Positions 50,455 to 59,633 of a stretch of DNA of 64,000 nucleotides are shown piece by piece. The stretch spans positions 434,001-498,000 of the forward strand of contig NZ_VFPO01000001.1 in the NCBI RefSeq assembly GCF_006716765.1, read 5' to 3'. A model generated the notes under the pieces. That model ran no database searches, was not told the origin of the DNA, and saw nothing but the letters and a program-made list of their open reading frames with translations. The stretch's first letter is position 1; each line of letters starts with the position of its first letter. Position numbers and translations under genes: made by a program. The stretch comes from Actinomadura hallensis. Its GTDB lineage: Bacteria; Actinomycetota; Actinomycetes; Streptosporangiales; Streptosporangiaceae.

Positions 50455-50699
50455 TGATGCGGTGCCGGATCCTCGGGCACGACTACCGCTTCCGCGCCGA
50501 CGAGCGGACGATGCGCTGGTCCTGCGTGCGGGGGTGCGGGGCGGGCGGCGCGAAGACCTACCCGACCGCCGCGGACGCCCGCCGCTACGCCGCGGCCTTC
50601 GACCACAGGGACCGCGAGGACCTGGGCACCCGTGCGCCCCTCATCGGGCTCTTCCCCCTCCGCATCCTCCGCGCCATGCGCCGGCGGAAGAGCGCCTGA
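50454..50699 (+). CDS. Small Zn-finger-like protein, 81 residues
   Basis: ATG 50454 overlaps the MFS stop (TGATG). The protein (MRCRILGHDYRFRADERTMR, then WSCVRGCGAGGAKTY) holds an H/C pattern (CxxxC plus an upstream Cys and His) that could bind zinc, and a basic C-terminus. Similar small proteins of unknown function occur in actinomycetes. Coupling to the MFS-coiled-coil gene suggests a joint role. Confidence 0.6.
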   Translation: MMRCRILGHDYRFRADERTMRWSCVRGCGAGGAKTYPTAADARRYAAAFDHRDREDLGTRAPLIGLFPLRILRAMRRRKSA

Positions 50700-50779
50700 C
50701 GCGGTTCCGGGTCTCGGCTCGCGGGGCGGCGTTCGGACGGGCCCTGCCCGGTGAGCGTTTTGTCACACCACGGTGCAGC

Positions 50780-50834
50780 TTGACACCCGCTGATGCATAG
50801 TCTTAGTTGTTGCATGCCAATCGCAATAACTGAG
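50780..50834 (+). promoter_or_regulatory. Promoter with long dyad operator before the ABC operon
   Basis: A consensus -35 box TTGACA lies at 50780-50785. The dyad CTTAGTTGTTGC (50802-50813) / GCAATAACTGAG (50823-50834) has 12-base arms with two mismatches and a 9-base spacer, and its left arm overlaps the expected -10 region. It ends eight bases before the ATG at 50842. This is the layout of a repressed metal-uptake promoter (Fur/Zur/Nur or IdeR-type); the sequence is not a clear match to a known box. Confidence 0.65.
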
Positions 50835-50841
50835 GGAGTGC

Positions 50842-51948
50842 ATGAGCGCGTCATCGGTGGTCCCGACCGTCGCGGTGCCGGGACCCGACGGCGACGACCT
50901 GGGGGCGTCCCTCCGCCGACGGCGGTACCTCCTGCTCCTCCTCGGGCTCTTCGCGGTGTTCTGCGGCACCTTCGTCGCGGCCGTCGGGATGGGCTCGGTG
51001 CACGTGTCGCCGCGGACCGTCCTCGACATCGTCGGCCACCACCTGATCGGCAGCCCGTCCGAGGTCGCCTGGAGCGGCGCGCAGGACTCGATCGTGTGGC
51101 GCGTCCGCCTGCCGCGGGTGCTCCTCGGCGCGGCCGTCGGCGCCGGGCTCGCCGTCTCCGGCATGGCCCTGCAGGCGATGGTCCGCAACATGCTCGCCGA
51201 CCCCTACTTGCTGGGCGTCAACTCCGGCGGCTCGACCGGCGCCGCCGCCGCGATCCTGTTCGGGTTCGGCCTGGGGTGGGGCGAGCACGCGCTGCAGATC
51301 GCCGCGTTCCTCGGCGCGCTCGGCGCCTCCGTGCTCGTCTTCGTCATCGCGCGCACGGCCGGGCGGATCACCTCGACCCGGCTGCTCATGACCGGCGTGG
51401 CCGTCGGCTACGCCCTCTACGCCCTCACCAGCTTCCTGATCTTCGCGTCCGACTCGGCCGAGGGCTCCCGGTCGGTGCTGTTCTGGCTGCTGGGCACCCT
51501 GGCGCTCGCGCGCTGGTCGGCGCCGCTGGCCGTGGTGCTGGCCGCCGTCGCGCTGCTGACCGTCACGCTCACCCTGTGGGGACGCCGGCTGGACGCCCTG
51601 GCGATCGGCGACGAGACCGCGCACACGCTGGGCATCTCGCCGACCCGGTTCCGGCTCGTCCTGCTGGTCCTGGTGTCCCTGGCGGTGGGGGTGCTGGTGG
51701 CCGCCGCCGGCAGCATCGGCTTCGTCGGGCTGGTGATCCCGCACCTGGCCCGGCGCGTCGTCGGCGCCACGCACCGCCGGGCCGTCCCCGTCGCCGCCCT
51801 GATCGGCGCGACCTTCCTGCTCTGGGCGGACCTCGCCGCCCGCATGGTCCTCAGCCCGCAGGAACTGCCGATCGGCATCATCACCGCGATGGTCGGCGCG
51901 CCGTTCCTGCTCATCCTGGTCCGCCGCCTGCACGCCGGAAGCGAGTGA
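50842..51948 (+). CDS. FecCD-type ABC transporter permease
   Basis: A 368-residue permease of the iron-siderophore/cobalamin/heme family with about nine or ten membrane segments. Conserved blocks are RLPRVLLGAAVGAGLAVSGM, LQAMVRNMLADPYLLGVNSG, LFWLLGTLALARWSAPLA, and the coupling-helix end GSIGFVGLVIPHLARRVVGA. It imports a metal chelate with the ATPase and lipoprotein that follow. The operon is preceded by a dyad operator. Confidence 0.93.
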   Translation: MSASSVVPTVAVPGPDGDDLGASLRRRRYLLLLLGLFAVFCGTFVAAVGMGSVHVSPRTVLDIVGHHLIGSPSEVAWSGAQDSIVWRVRLPRVLLGAAVGAGLAVSGMALQAMVRNMLADPYLLGVNSGGSTGAAAAILFGFGLGWGEHALQIAAFLGALGASVLVFVIARTAGRITSTRLLMTGVAVGYALYALTSFLIFASDSAEGSRSVLFWLLGTLALARWSAPLAVVLAAVALLTVTLTLWGRRLDALAIGDETAHTLGISPTRFRLVLLVLVSLAVGVLVAAAGSIGFVGLVIPHLARRVVGATHRRAVPVAALIGATFLLWADLAARMVLSPQELPIGIITAMVGAPFLLILVRRLHAGSE

Positions 51949-51955
51949 CGCATCG

Positions 51956-52795
<840 letters not shown>

Positions 52796-52809
52796 GAGAA
52801 GTCCGCCAG

Positions 52810-53796
52810 ATGAAGCGATACCTCGCCTGGTTGTCGGCCGGCCTGCTGGCCGCCGCGCTCACCGCCTGCGGCTCGTCCGGCCCCGACGCGGGCGCCCGGG
52901 ACGGCGTGTCGGGGAACTATCCCGTCACCGTCAAGAACTGCGGGGTGGACGTCACGGTGGAGCGGCCGCCGTCCCGCGTCATGATCATCAACAGCGCCCC
53001 GCTGCAGTACCTGTCGAGCCTCGACGTGCTCGACCGGCTGGCCTCCCGGGCCGGGAAGTTCCCGCCGGAGTACTACTCCAAGGAGACCCTGGACGCGGTC
53101 AACAAGGTGCCGTCGCTCACCGACCGCCTCGGCTCCGACGGCCACCTGAAGATCTCTGCGGAGGCGATCATCGCCCAGGAGCCCGACCTGCTGCTCGGCC
53201 TGCCCGACGGCATCACCCGGGAGTCCCTCGCGTCCTCCGGCATCCCCGTCCTCATCGAGCCGAGCTTCTGCCCCGAGGGGATCAAGGACCCCGGCTACGA
53301 GACGATCTACGCCCAGATGCGCATGTACGGGAAGGTCTTCGACCGGGAGGCCAAGGCCGAGCAGGCCGTCGAGGACCTCCAGAACCGCATCAAGGCCGTC
53401 GAGGCGAAGCTGCCCGACCAGAAGGGCCGCAAGGTCGCCGTCCTGTGGCCCTACCGAGGCGAGGGGACGGTCGGCGCCTACGGCGGCCAAAGCATGGCCA
53501 CGCCGCAGCTGGAGACGCTCGGCGCCCGGAACGTGTTCGCCGACGTCGACAAGCGCGTCTTCGAAGTCTCGATGGAGGAGCTGCTGGGACGCGACCCCGA
53601 CGTCATCCTCCTGCTGCACACCGAGGGCACCGACGAGGAGATCAAGCAGGCCCTGCTCGACATCCCCGGCGCCGAGGACCTGCGGGCCGTGAAGAACGAC
53701 GCGGTCCACGTTCAGCTGTTCAACTTCACCGAGCCGCCGACGCCGCTCGTCCTCGACGGGCTGGAGCGGCTCGCGGACTACCTCAAGGACAAGTGA
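52810..53796 (+). CDS. Metal-chelate-binding lipoprotein (ABC substrate-binding protein)
   Basis: A 328-residue lipoprotein with lipobox LTAC (Cys20) and a Peripla_BP_2 fold: VKNCGVDVTVERPPSRVMII, IIAQEPDLLLGL, GRKVAVLWPYRGEGTVGAYG, LLGRDPDVILLLHTEGTDEE and the final VLDGLERLADYL. It captures the substrate outside the membrane and delivers it to the permease. The conserved extra Cys (KNCG, SFCPEG) could form a disulfide. Third gene of the operon. Confidence 0.92.
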   Translation: MKRYLAWLSAGLLAAALTACGSSGPDAGARDGVSGNYPVTVKNCGVDVTVERPPSRVMIINSAPLQYLSSLDVLDRLASRAGKFPPEYYSKETLDAVNKVPSLTDRLGSDGHLKISAEAIIAQEPDLLLGLPDGITRESLASSGIPVLIEPSFCPEGIKDPGYETIYAQMRMYGKVFDREAKAEQAVEDLQNRIKAVEAKLPDQKGRKVAVLWPYRGEGTVGAYGGQSMATPQLETLGARNVFADVDKRVFEVSMEELLGRDPDVILLLHTEGTDEEIKQALLDIPGAEDLRAVKNDAVHVQLFNFTEPPTPLVLDGLERLADYLKDK

Positions 53797-53803
53797 GCCC
53801 GCC

Positions 53804-54529
53804 ATGCCGCCGAACTCGCCGATCCAGGAGAGGATCACCTGGTACTGGGACCAGCACGCCCCCAACTACCAGCGGTTCCAGGAACAACGGCTGACCCACC
53901 CCGACTACAACGCCGCGTGGACGCGGGTCTGGCGGGACGCACTGCCGGACGGCGCCGCGACCATTCTCGACGTGGGCACCGGCACCGGCCACGCCGCCCT
54001 GACCATCGCCGCCCTGGGGCACCGCGTGACCGGCCTCGACATCGCGCCCGCCATGCTGGCCCACGCGCGTGACAACGCACGGCGGCGCGGGCTCGACATC
54101 ACCTTCGTGGAGGGGGACGCCGTCCGGCCCGCGGTCGACGGCGCGCCCTTCGACGTCCTGGTCAGCCGCTACGTGCTCTGGACCTTGCCCGACGTCGACA
54201 CCGCCCTGGGCAACTGGCGCCGCCTGCTCCGCCCCGGCGGGCGGCTGGCCGTCGTGGACGCGCCCTGGCACGCCGGGGGGATGCAGCACCCCGACACCGA
54301 CCCGCGGGCCCGCGCCTACGACGCCGAGGCCCGCCGCGCCCTGGCGCTGGCCGAAGCGGACGCCATCACCGCCTGGGAGGAACGGATCGCCGCCGCGGGC
54401 TTCACGGACACCGAGGTCACGCCGCTGACGGAGATCTACGAACTCGACGGCGTCCACGGCGTCGCGGCCGGCCACCGCCGCACACTCCAATATCTGATCA
54501 CCGCGCGGAACCCCGATCCGGCTCTTTGA
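53804..54529 (+). CDS. Class I SAM-dependent methyltransferase
   Basis: A 241-residue methyltransferase (ATILDVGTGTGHAALTIAAL is the SAM loop; GLDIAPAMLAHARDNARRR; VLVSRYVLWTLPDVDTALGN). It starts seven bases after the lipoprotein gene and ends at a terminator, so it is the last gene of the transporter operon. A methyltransferase in a FecCD-type operon may modify the imported chelator or cofactor; this is inference from position. Confidence 0.88.
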   Translation: MPPNSPIQERITWYWDQHAPNYQRFQEQRLTHPDYNAAWTRVWRDALPDGAATILDVGTGTGHAALTIAALGHRVTGLDIAPAMLAHARDNARRRGLDITFVEGDAVRPAVDGAPFDVLVSRYVLWTLPDVDTALGNWRRLLRPGGRLAVVDAPWHAGGMQHPDTDPRARAYDAEARRALALAEADAITAWEERIAAAGFTDTEVTPLTEIYELDGVHGVAAGHRRTLQYLITARNPDPAL

Positions 54530-54545
54530 TCTTCTCGCCGTGAGT

Positions 54546-54571
54546 AATGGCCCGCCACCGTGCGGGCCATT
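54546..54571 (+). terminator. Rho-independent-like terminator
   Basis: AATGGCCCGC (54546-54555) pairs perfectly with GCGGGCCATT (54562-54571) across a 6-base loop, 17 bases after the methyltransferase stop. It ends the transporter operon. Confidence 0.8.
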
Positions 54572-55144
54572 CGCGGTCAGGGAGGGCGTGCTGTGGTCGT
54601 GGAATTCCTTTAGAGCCGCCGGTCAGGTGACTCAATAAAGGAATGTCCGGGCCGGCTCGCCTCTGAACAATGATCGCCGTATTTTGTCGGCGCGCTGATC
54701 GCCGCTTCGCATTGCGGCGACTTCCACCCGGCTCGGCAGTGTGCGCTCGGTCACGTGCCGGCCGATCCGGTCACGTGGGTCTCCCGGCGCCCGGGCGCCC
54801 GGGCCCCGCGGCCGGTCGGCGAACCGCCGTCCAGGCACCTGGGCGCCAGCCGTGACCTGCCCTTGGGCCGGGGACGTGGCCACTCCATGGGCCGGGGGCG
54901 GGTATCCTCTATCACCGCCGAGGCCGTCGCCGGCGCGCAGCACCGCAACCGAGACCCCCGCATTACGGGCAGCGAACCTGTTCGCACAATCGCGAACATC
55001 ATCCTTGCCGTCCCGATAATCCGCCATGGGAATCATTCGCGAGCAGGGTCGAGGGCTTTTTGCTGTGCCGTCCGATAATCGATGCCGCCCCGGCGCCCGG
55101 GAACCGGTTGGACACTGGTCTTTGGGGTCCGCTAGATTCTAGCC
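54572..55144. other. Long leader/intergenic region upstream of argS
   Basis: 573 bases with no convincing gene. A minus-strand frame of 134 residues exists but is Arg/Pro/Gly-rich, lacks family features and reads like a composition artefact. No T-box specifier signature (TGGNACCGCG-like) is present. Promoter sequences for argS are expected here but not clear. Confidence 0.45.
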
Positions 55145-56869
55145 ATGGCGAACCTGGAGGAGATGCTGCGCGGGACTTTGGCGCCCGCCTTCGAAGCCGT
55201 GGCCGGGATCGAAGTCGACCCCGCGCTGCGCCGATCGCAGCATGCTCACTTCCAGTCGGACGGCGCCCTCGCCCTGGCGCGCCGGCTGAAGAGCAACCCC
55301 AGGGAGATCGCCACCCGGGTGCTGGCCGAGGCCGAGCTGGACGACCTCTGCTCCGACGTCGAGGTCTCCGGCCCGGGGTTCATCAACATCACCGTCTCCG
55401 ACGAGGTGCTCGGCAGGCTGCTGGGGCGGATGAACACCGACGCGCGGCTGGACGTCCCCAAGCCGCAGCAGACCGAGACCGTCACGGTCGACTACTCCGC
55501 GCCCAACGCCGCCAAGGAGATGCACGTCGGCCACCTGCGGTCCACCATCATCGGTGACGCCGTGGTCCGCCTGCTGGAGTGGCAGGGGCACGACGTCATC
55601 CGCCAGAACCACATCGGCGAATGGGGCACCCCGTTCGGGATGCTCATCGAGCATCTCCTGGACATCGGCGAGGCCGAGGCCGCCAAGAGCCTCTCGGTCG
55701 GCGACCTCAACGGCTTCTACCAGGCGGCCCGGCGCAAGTTCGACGCCGACGACGCCTTCAAGGACCGGGCCCGCGCCCGCGTCGTCAAGCTCCAGAGCGG
55801 CGACCCGACGACCCTCCGGCTGTGGAAGATCCTGGTCGAGGAGTCGAAGAAGTACTTCCTGACGGTCTACGACCTCCTGGACGTCACCCTCACCGCCGAC
55901 GACTTCTTCGGCGAGAGCTTCTACAACGACCAGCTCCAGTCGGTCGTCGACGAACTCGACAAGCTCGGGCTGCTCCGCATCAGCGAGGGCGCCAAGTGCG
56001 TCTTCCCCGAGGGCTTCGCCAACCGCAACGGCGACCCGCTGCCCCTGATCGTCCAGAAGAGCGACGGCGGCTTCGGCTACGCCGCCACCGACCTGGCCAC
56101 CATCCGCCGCCGCCTGCGGGACCTGCACGCCACCCGCCTGCTGTACGTCGTCGGCCTGCCCCAGGCCCAGCACTTCGCGATGATCTTCCAGACCGCGAAG
56201 GACGCCGGGTGGCTCACCCCCCCGGCGCGGGCCGAGCACATCGGGCACGGCTCCGTCCTCGGCGAGGACGGCAAGATCCTGCGCACCCGCGCCGGAGCCT
56301 CGGTCAAGCTCGTCGACCTGCTGCGGGAGGCGGTCGACCGGGCCACCGCGATCATCGCCGAGAAGAACCCGGACCTGGACGAGGAGACCCGCGCCGCCGT
56401 CGCCAACGCCGTCGGCATCGGCGCGGTGAAGTACTCCGACCTGTCCACGGACCGGACGAAGGACTACGTCTTCGACTACGACCGGATGCTGTCCTTCGAC
56501 GGCAACACGGCGCCCTACCTCCAGTACGCCCGCGCCCGCATCTGCTCCATCTTCCGCAGGGCGGAGGTGGAGCCGCCCCGCGACCTCTCCGAGATCATCA
56601 TCACGGAGCCCGCGGAGCGGACGCTCGCACTGGAACTGCTGGGCTTCGAAGGCGTCCTGGCCCAGGTCGAGGAGACCCTGGAGTTCCACCGGCTGGCCCA
56701 CTACCTGTACGGCCTGGCCACCGCCTTCACCGGCTTCTACGAGGTCTGCCCCGTCCTGAAGTCGGAGGAGCCGATCCGCCGCAGCCGCCTGGCCCTGTGC
56801 GACCTGACCGCCCGCACCCTGGAACGGGGCCTGGACCTCCTGGGCATCCGGACCCCCGACCAGATGTGA
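55145..56869 (+). CDS. argS: Arginyl-tRNA synthetase
   Basis: A full-length 574-residue class I synthetase. The N-terminal Add-1 domain (about 1-115) is followed by the HIGH-type signature HVGHLRS (127-133, in SAPNAAKEMHVGHLRST), the insertion and catalytic core, the KMSKS-equivalent GEDGKILRTRAG, and the DALR anticodon-binding domain at the C-terminus (FDGNTAPYLQYARARICSIF and AHYLYGLATAFTGFYEVCPV). It charges tRNA-Arg. The usual actinomycete neighbours of argS (lysA, hom) are absent, so this could be an extra copy or a relocated gene. Confidence 0.95.
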   Translation: MANLEEMLRGTLAPAFEAVAGIEVDPALRRSQHAHFQSDGALALARRLKSNPREIATRVLAEAELDDLCSDVEVSGPGFINITVSDEVLGRLLGRMNTDARLDVPKPQQTETVTVDYSAPNAAKEMHVGHLRSTIIGDAVVRLLEWQGHDVIRQNHIGEWGTPFGMLIEHLLDIGEAEAAKSLSVGDLNGFYQAARRKFDADDAFKDRARARVVKLQSGDPTTLRLWKILVEESKKYFLTVYDLLDVTLTADDFFGESFYNDQLQSVVDELDKLGLLRISEGAKCVFPEGFANRNGDPLPLIVQKSDGGFGYAATDLATIRRRLRDLHATRLLYVVGLPQAQHFAMIFQTAKDAGWLTPPARAEHIGHGSVLGEDGKILRTRAGASVKLVDLLREAVDRATAIIAEKNPDLDEETRAAVANAVGIGAVKYSDLSTDRTKDYVFDYDRMLSFDGNTAPYLQYARARICSIFRRAEVEPPRDLSEIIITEPAERTLALELLGFEGVLAQVEETLEFHRLAHYLYGLATAFTGFYEVCPVLKSEEPIRRSRLALCDLTARTLERGLDLLGIRTPDQM

Positions 56870-56955
56870 CCCCCGGGCCGGCCCCCGAGCCGGGTCGGCC
56901 CGACCGGGTCACCTGTGGTCAAGAACCCGTACCGCCGGGCTGAGGCCCCGGCCGC

Positions 56956-57579
56956 TCACCGGGCGGTCCGGCGGGAGCGGCGCTGCCGGTGCCAGGCCTT
57001 TTCGACGGTCGAGGACAGGAAGAGCAGAAGCAGCGTCCAGTAGTTCAGGCTCGGAACGGCCAGGGCGAGGACGAGCGCGGCGGCCAGGAGGGCGGCCGCG
57101 GTGATCGAGCCCGAAAGGGCTTCCGGCGGCGGGGGATCCGTCTCCGACGCCAGCTCGGGGTCCGCGCGGACGATGAGCTCCAGTCCGGTGTGGAACAGGG
57201 CGGCGAGCAGGATCGTGGAGATGTAGAAGGCAGCTGTGAAGCGGTCATCGCCGTACAGGCCGACCATCTCCGTCGGGAACGGCAGCACGATGATGGTCAG
57301 CAGCCACCCGACATTGCACAGGATCAGGGGCCGGGAGTAGGCCCGCACGTGCCGGAAGAAGTTGTGGTGCAGAATCCACAGCCGGCAGATCACCGCGAAG
57401 CTCAGCAGGAAACCGAAGATCTCCGGCAGATGCTCGGTGATCACCTCGGTGGCGCTCAGCCCGTTCTGCGCCGCCATGGGCACGACGTCCACCAGCGGCA
57501 GGACGAGCAGGGTGATGGCGATCGCGACGACCGCGTCGGTGAAGAAGACCAGCCGGTCAGGGTCTCTCGAGATGGCCAT
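56956..57579 (-). CDS. TMEM175/DUF1211-type membrane channel protein
   Basis: A 207-residue membrane protein with five or six helices. The family motif F-[ST]-D-x-[VF]-x-A-I-A-I-T-L is seen as RLVFFTDAVVAIAITLLVLP at the N-terminus. Bacterial TMEM175 proteins are tetrameric potassium-selective channels. ATG 57579 fits the family start directly before the motif; the open frame extends 17 codons upstream. Convergent with argS. Confidence 0.85.
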   Translation of the reverse strand: MAISRDPDRLVFFTDAVVAIAITLLVLPLVDVVPMAAQNGLSATEVITEHLPEIFGFLLSFAVICRLWILHHNFFRHVRAYSRPLILCNVGWLLTIIVLPFPTEMVGLYGDDRFTAAFYISTILLAALFHTGLELIVRADPELASETDPPPPEALSGSITAAALLAAALVLALAVPSLNYWTLLLLFLSSTVEKAWHRQRRSRRTAR

Positions 57580-57731
57580 CAGCACAACCCTGCCACCCGC
57601 CGAGCCGAGCAACGGCAAAGCACCCGCCAACGCCCCGGAAGACCCCGCAGCCCCGCGCGGTCCTCAGCGGCCACCATGTGATCTTCGGCTGTCCTCACGA
57701 CCAACCGACTGCCGGATGGGGTCAGGTCACA

Positions 57732-58670
57732 CAGTGAGGGCTTTTCATCCTCGGACGGCGGTGGCCATGTTCTCTCGGTGCTGGAGGACGTGGATGGCTC
57801 TGGCGAGTTGACCGGCCTTGTGGGGGCAGCAGCGGAGTTTGTGGAGTATGGCCCAGGTCTTGAGCTGCGCGTTCGCGCGTTCGCCGGGGCCGCGTAGCCG
57901 GGCGTGGGCGCGGTTGGCGTCCTTGTGGGACGCCGGTTTGTCCTTGCCCTTATACGGGGTGAGCAGTTCGTCGGCCCCGTGGTACCCCTTGTCGGCGAGG
58001 GTGATCAATCCGGTGGCGCGCAGATGGCGCAGGATGCCCCAGACGCGGGCGGCCTTCAGGTCGTGGGTGGCGCCGGGCAGGGCACCCGAGACCCACACGA
58101 TGTCTCCGTCTGGGGTGGCGATGACCTGCAGGTTCATGCCGTGCTTCTTGTGCTTGCCGGAGTAGGACGGCCGGTCGGCGGCGACCCGGTCGATGGGGAT
58201 GAGGGTGCCGTCCAGCACCAGGTAGGCGTGCCCGTCGGCCTTGGCGCGCTGCAGCGCGGCGCGCAGCCTGGGTGAGCGGGCGGCCAGCAGCCGCACGGTC
58301 TCTTCCACGTACCGCCAGGCGGTGGTGGTGGAGACCTCGAATCCGGCGCCCAGGTCGGGGTAGGTCTCGCCTTTGCGCAGGTAGGCCAGCACCAGCAGGG
58401 GGCCTGCTGGCCGGGGTTGAGCGGCCGCCAGCGCGAGTTGGTCTTCTTGCGGTGCCGGCGGATCACACCGGCCATGTAGTTCAGGGTCTGGCGCGACAAC
58501 GGCAGCGCGGCACGGTAGAAAAGCATAGAAGCCCCTGGGGAAGCCTGGTGATCTTGGTCGACACCTGCTTTACCAGGGGCTTCGTGGCGTCCGGTGCCAG
58601 ACGCTCATCTCGCGATCAGACCGTGATCAGGTCGCCCAACGTGCAGCCTGAGGATGAAAAGCCCTCACTG
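57732..58670. mobile_element. IS5-family insertion sequence, about 0.94 kb
   Basis: Both ends carry a perfect 21-base inverted repeat, starting CAGTGAGGGCTTTTCATCCT at 57732 and reading the complement up to 58670. The element encodes one DDE transposase on the minus strand. No clear target duplication is visible beside the ends. It lies directly next to the group II intron start at 58680. Confidence 0.85.
57745..58526 (-). pseudogene. DDE transposase (DDE_Tnp_4), frameshifted
   Basis: The N-terminus MLFYRAALPLSRQTLNYMAG runs from ATG 58526 to about 58405 in one frame; the catalytic part (VLAYLRKGETYPDLGAGFEV, then LVLDGTLIPIDRV, ITLADKGYHGADELL, GPGERANAQLKTWA with D, D, E) continues in another. 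The shift occurs at a run of five C in the CAG-CAG-GCCCCCTG stretch (58405-58400). Intact relatives read QQALLVLAYL across this point. Either the gene is inactive, uses programmed frameshifting as some IS5-group elements do, or the C-run count is wrong. Confidence 0.8.
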
Positions 58671-58679
58671 AACCTTTTC

Positions 58680-59278
58680 GTGCGCCCAGCAGAGCAGGAG
58701 GTGAAGCCGTGAGGTAGCGGTGGATCTTGTTCGTAAGCTCGTCGTCGCTTGCCGGTGGAAGTCCGGTCCGGGTAGCTGCCAGGAGGCCCGGTAGCAGGCT
58801 GGCGGGTTCGTCTGGAAACGGGCGGGCTCGGAGCCCAGTGTCAAAGGCCCTTTCAAGGGGGAGCGACGGTGCGGTCCGTAGCATGAAGCGAAGCCTGCGG
58901 CGTCGTTGCTCAGCCTGCCCAGCGGGTGGGACGAGGGAGTGCCGAGCCTCTCGAAATCGGGGCGAAGGCCATGGACCCGGTGAAGAGCCTGGAAGCGCAG
59001 CCGCCAAGGACTCCCCGGCGTATGGGGCGCGGAACGCATCGATAGTGGAGGCGGGAACTGGGGAGGCCCTCCCCGGCCCAGTGACCTGCGGAACTTGTTG
59101 CTGGAGCGTCGCCCCCTATCACCGATGACCTCGGGAAGTGGGTGGCGTGCCGGAAGGGCGTCGGAGGTGGCCGTAGTACTGGTCGAGCCGACCGGACAAC
59201 ACAACCGGCGGTGAGGGAAGGGCCACTGCTTCGTCGATGCGCCGACGTGAGGGTTGTAGGCGACGCCGATGTACGGCA
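58680..59278 (+). ncRNA. Group II intron, 5' part only (truncated)
   Basis: The strand starts with the group II 5' consensus GTGCGCCCAG at 58680, followed by structured GC-rich DNA with typical blocks: GGTGGAAGTCC near 58750, GAAGCGAAGCCTGC near 58885, GAACTGGGGAGGCCC near 59055, and GTAGTACTGGTCGAGCC ... ACACAACCGGCGGTGAGGG near 59175-59215, the region normally just before the intron-encoded reverse transcriptase. No reverse transcriptase, domain V or domain VI follows; the sequence ends at a CRISPR repeat. The final 32 bases (59247-59278) could instead be a last spacer. The call rests on pattern memory, without a fold. Confidence 0.65.
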
Positions 59279-59307
59279 GGGACCATCCCCGCGTGCGCGG
59301 GGCCGAC
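59279..59307 (-). CRISPR. Single type I-E CRISPR repeat, array missing
   Basis: On the minus strand, GTCGGCCCCGCGCACGCGG followed by GGATGGTCCC makes a 29-base unit with the hairpin CCCCGCG-CA-CGCGGGG and the ATGGTCCC end expected of actinomycete I-E repeats. Only one copy exists. It lies 17 bases past the cas2 stop, where a leader and array should be, and beyond it is the intron remnant. The first bases (GTCGG) look degenerate, as in a terminal repeat. Confidence 0.75.
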
Positions 59308-59324
59308 CTTCGTGACCTGCAGGT

Positions 59325-59633
59325 TTATCGCGCGGCAGGTGGGTTTTCAATCGGTTGGATTCGACGGCGGGCCGACAGGATGAGGCCGTCGAAGTCGATG
59401 GGGCGCCAGCGCTCTCTGCCGGCTGTGCGGACGGCCCAGCCCTGCTCGTTGGCGGCGGGCTCGACGAGGACGGCTTGGCCGTCGCCGATGCGGTCGGCGA
59501 GAAGGTCCCAGAGTCGGTCCCGGATGCGACGGCTGGGGTTGCCGACGAAGACACCGGCGTTGACTTCGACCATCCAGCGGGTGAGATGGCCTCGCAGTCC
59601 GTCAGGTGCGGCGATAAGGACGATGACGGTCAT
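59325..59633 (-). CDS. cas2: Cas2e, type I-E adaptation protein
   Basis: A 102-residue Cas2e: TVIVLIAAPDGLRGHLTRWM, VNAGVFVGNPSRRIRDRLWD, ERWRPIDFDGLIL. Cas2 dimers hold two Cas1 dimers in the complex that captures spacers; I-E Cas2 has a structural role. Its ATG overlaps the cas1 stop in the ATGA manner, confirming the operon order and the real cas1 reading frame. Confidence 0.93.
   Translation of the reverse strand: MTVIVLIAAPDGLRGHLTRWMVEVNAGVFVGNPSRRIRDRLWDLLADRIGDGQAVLVEPAANEQGWAVRTAGRERWRPIDFDGLILSARRRIQPIENPPAAR

Noticed and set aside
54632..55036. 134-residue minus-strand frame upstream of argS
   Set aside because: No ribosome site or recognisable domain; Arg/Gly/Pro-rich as expected by chance here.
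54572..55144. T-box riboswitch before argS
   Set aside because: No T-box core sequence or specifier stem found, and actinomycete argS genes are not usually T-box controlled.
59247..59278. A 32-base CRISPR spacer next to the repeat
   Set aside because: The length fits a type I-E spacer but no second repeat follows, so it cannot be separated from the intron remnant.
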